Below, piece by piece: positions 36,181 to 38,077 of a stretch of 38,077 bases of DNA. The stretch is from Candidatus Aenigmarchaeota archaeon ex4484_224. GTDB taxonomy: Archaea > Aenigmatarchaeota > Aenigmatarchaeia > CG10238-14 > EX4484-224. The first letter of the stretch is position 1. Every line of letters starts with the position of its first letter. Under the pieces are notes generated by a model. That model made no database searches. It had not been told where the DNA came from and saw only the letters and a list, made by a program, of their open reading frames with translations. Position numbers and translations under genes: made by a program. The stretch spans positions 1 to 38,077 of the forward strand of contig NJEA01000003.1 in the NCBI GenBank assembly GCA_002254545.1. Direction: 5' to 3'.

Positions 36181-37041
36181 TCAATAGTTTAAATTCTCTT
36201 TTATAACCCTAGGAATTTCTTGAATTAAATCACTAGCTAAAAAAGATTCTTTCAATTTTTCAGAAGCATATTCTCCAGCTTTTCCATTTAACCAAGCTCC
36301 TGCACAAGCTGAAATTAATGGACTAATTTTTCTAGCTAAAAAAGTTCCTACAATTCCAGCTAATGTATCTCCAGTTCCACCAACAGTCATGTAAGGATTT
36401 CCAGTTTTGTTTATAAAAACTTCATTTCCATCAGAAATTACATCGATATATCCTTTTAGTAAAATTGTTGTTTGATATTTCAAAGCAAATTCTTTAACTA
36501 AAGAAATTCTTTCTTCTAAATTTTCAGTAACTTTTTGCTTTGTTAAAACAAAAAATTCGTAAGAATGAGAAGTAATCACAAAAGGTTTTCTTTTAATTAA
36601 ATCTAAATTTTCAGAAATTGCATAGATAGCATCAGCATCTATAACAGATGGAACTTTAATTCTTTTAAGAAATTCTTGAATAAATTCGATTACCTCTTTT
36701 CTTCTTGTCATTCCTCCTCCTATAACCAAAGCATCAAAATTTGGAAAGGTTTCAAAAATTTCATCTATATGAGAAATAGAGAAATAATCTCCTTTTAAAG
36801 GATATACTATTAAATCTGGACTAAAACTTGCTATTAAATTTGCTGCTCTTTCTACAGAAGCAACAAAAACTAAATCGACTCCAGCTCTATAAGCAGCTAA
36901 AGCATTAAATGTTGGAGAACCATGATATAGTTTGCTTCCTCCAATTACCAAAACTTTTCCATAATTTCCCTTTCTATCCCAAGCTTTTCTTTTTGGATAT
37001 ACTTGTTTTAAAAATGAAGAAGTAATTTCTTTTGCTTTCAT
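36181..37041 (-). CDS. nnrD: ADP-dependent NAD(P)H-hydrate dehydratase (YjeF C-terminal domain)
   Basis: GNYGKVLVIGGSKLYHGSPTFNALAAYRAGVDLVFVAS; GNPYMTVGGTGDTLAGIVG. Confidence 0.92.
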   Translation of the reverse strand: MKAKEITSSFLKQVYPKRKAWDRKGNYGKVLVIGGSKLYHGSPTFNALAAYRAGVDLVFVASVERAANLIASFSPDLIVYPLKGDYFSISHIDEIFETFPNFDALVIGGGMTRRKEVIEFIQEFLKRIKVPSVIDADAIYAISENLDLIKRKPFVITSHSYEFFVLTKQKVTENLEERISLVKEFALKYQTTILLKGYIDVISDGNEVFINKTGNPYMTVGGTGDTLAGIVGTFLARKISPLISACAGAWLNGKAGEYASEKLKESFLASDLIQEIPRVIKENLNY

Positions 37042-37142
37042 AAAAACAAATTTAAAATTTTCAAATAAATTTTTTTAAACTTTTGTCAAAAAACTTTTAA
37101 AATTTAAGTAGAAGTTTTTTCAAAAATAAAATAAGTGAGAAA

Positions 37143-38077
37143 ATGAAAACAAAAGTAAAAGTTGCTGTAAACGGAGTAGGAACAATAGGAAAAAGAGTTG
37201 CTTATGCAGTAAAATTGCAAAAAGATATGGAATTAAAAGCACTAATAGGATATTCACCAAATCCAATTCTAAGAAATCAATTAGAACCAAATGGTCCTTT
37301 GTATGGAACTGAATTATGGGCTACTGATAAAGAAGCATTAAAAAGATTACAAGAAGGTGGAATGTTTGTTCATGGAACTTTAGAAGAATTGCTAAGAAAT
37401 GGAGCAGTAGATATAATAGTAGATGCAACTCCTGCAGGAGTTGGAAGATGGTACAGAGATAATGTTTATTCAAAGTTTGGAGTAAAAGCAATTTTTCAAG
37501 GAGGAGAAAAATCAGATGTTGGTGAAATGAGTTTTAATGCAATAGTAAACTATGAAGAAGCTTTAGGAAAGCAGTTTGTAAGAGTTCCAAGCTGCAATAC
37601 AACTGGATTAATAAGAACTTTGCATGCAATAGATTCAAAAATTGGAATAGAATATGCTTTTGTCGCTTTAGCTAGAAGAGCTGCAGATCCTTGGGAATAT
37701 AGAAAGGGGCCAATAAATGCTGTTGAATTTACAAAAGTCCCTTCTCACCATGCTCCAGATGTAAAAACAGTTTTAAAACATTTAAACATTTTTTCAATGG
37801 CAATAAAAATACCAACAACTTTGGCTCATACTCATATAGTTGAAGTAACAACAAAAAAAGAAACTAGTAAAGAAGAAGTTATAGAAGCTTTTGAGAAACA
37901 AACAAGAGTGATTTTGTTAGATATAGAAGATTATCCATCTACTTCATTAATAATAGAAAAGTTTAGAGATTACTTAAGACCAAGATATGATATGTATGAA
38001 ATTGTTGTTTTAAGAGATTCAATAAATGTTGAAGGAAGAAAAGTAAGATGGTTCCATGTTGTTCACCAAGAAGCTGA
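37143..38077 (+). CDS. gap: Type II (archaeal) glyceraldehyde-3-phosphate dehydrogenase, 3' end truncated by window edge
   Basis: MKTKVKVAVNGVGTIGKRVAYAV...DATPAGVG...RVPSCNTTGLIRTLHAID...RRAADPWEYRKGPINA; absent from ORF track because no stop in window. Confidence 0.95.
   Translation, partial: MKTKVKVAVNGVGTIGKRVAYAVKLQKDMELKALIGYSPNPILRNQLEPNGPLYGTELWATDKEALKRLQEGGMFVHGTLEELLRNGAVDIIVDATPAGVGRWYRDNVYSKFGVKAIFQGGEKSDVGEMSFNAIVNYEEALGKQFVRVPSCNTTGLIRTLHAIDSKIGIEYAFVALARRAADPWEYRKGPINAVEFTKVPSHHAPDVKTVLKHLNIFSMAIKIPTTLAHTHIVEVTTKKETSKEEVIEAFEKQTRVILLDIEDYPSTSLIIEKFRDYLRPRYDMYEIVVLRDSINVEGRKVRWFHVVHQEA

Noticed and set aside
1-38077. CRISPR arrays
   Set aside because: No regularly spaced repeats seen; recurring A/T-rich words reflect AAA/GAA/ATT codon bias.

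Overview
Strongly AT-rich archaeal chromosome segment; the lineage is not determinable here, though small genes and tight packing would suit a DPANN-like or thermophilic archaeon. Core archaeal genes: S-adenosylmethionine synthetase (partial, left edge), tRNA-Gly(CCC), uL18e/uL13/uS9, RpoN/RpoK, ArgRS, deoxyhypusine synthase, a PGI-like protein, an archaeal YchF-type TGS GTPase, GatD, a GlmS-GNAT-nucleotidyltransferase-GlmM operon, GatE, a MiaB/e-MtaB-like methylthiotransferase, AMP-forming acetyl-CoA synthetase, NnrD and type II GAPDH (partial, right edge). Accessory signals: (1) a family-B DNA polymerase homologue with intact exonuclease motifs but lost polymerase motifs A and C, divergently paired with a PD-(D/E)XK nuclease; (2) a ~7.7 kb cluster of nine genes (two MNT-HEPN fusions, an EndoIV-like TIM-barrel protein, a 585-aa orphan, two unlisted two-TM miniproteins, two orphan paralogues, a Yip1-like membrane protein) arranged around a 31-bp divergent promoter region, which is the best candidate here for an undescribed system; (3) a 500-aa LAGLIDADG intein splitting the ATP-binding YTSG/TTGKPKG motif of acetyl-CoA synthetase; (4) an amino-sugar operon where a small GNAT protein may replace the missing GlmU acetyltransferase domain; (5) an XRE-HTH remnant plus HAD gene interrupting the usual uS9-rpoN order. 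All assignments come from reading motifs by eye; no database search was run.
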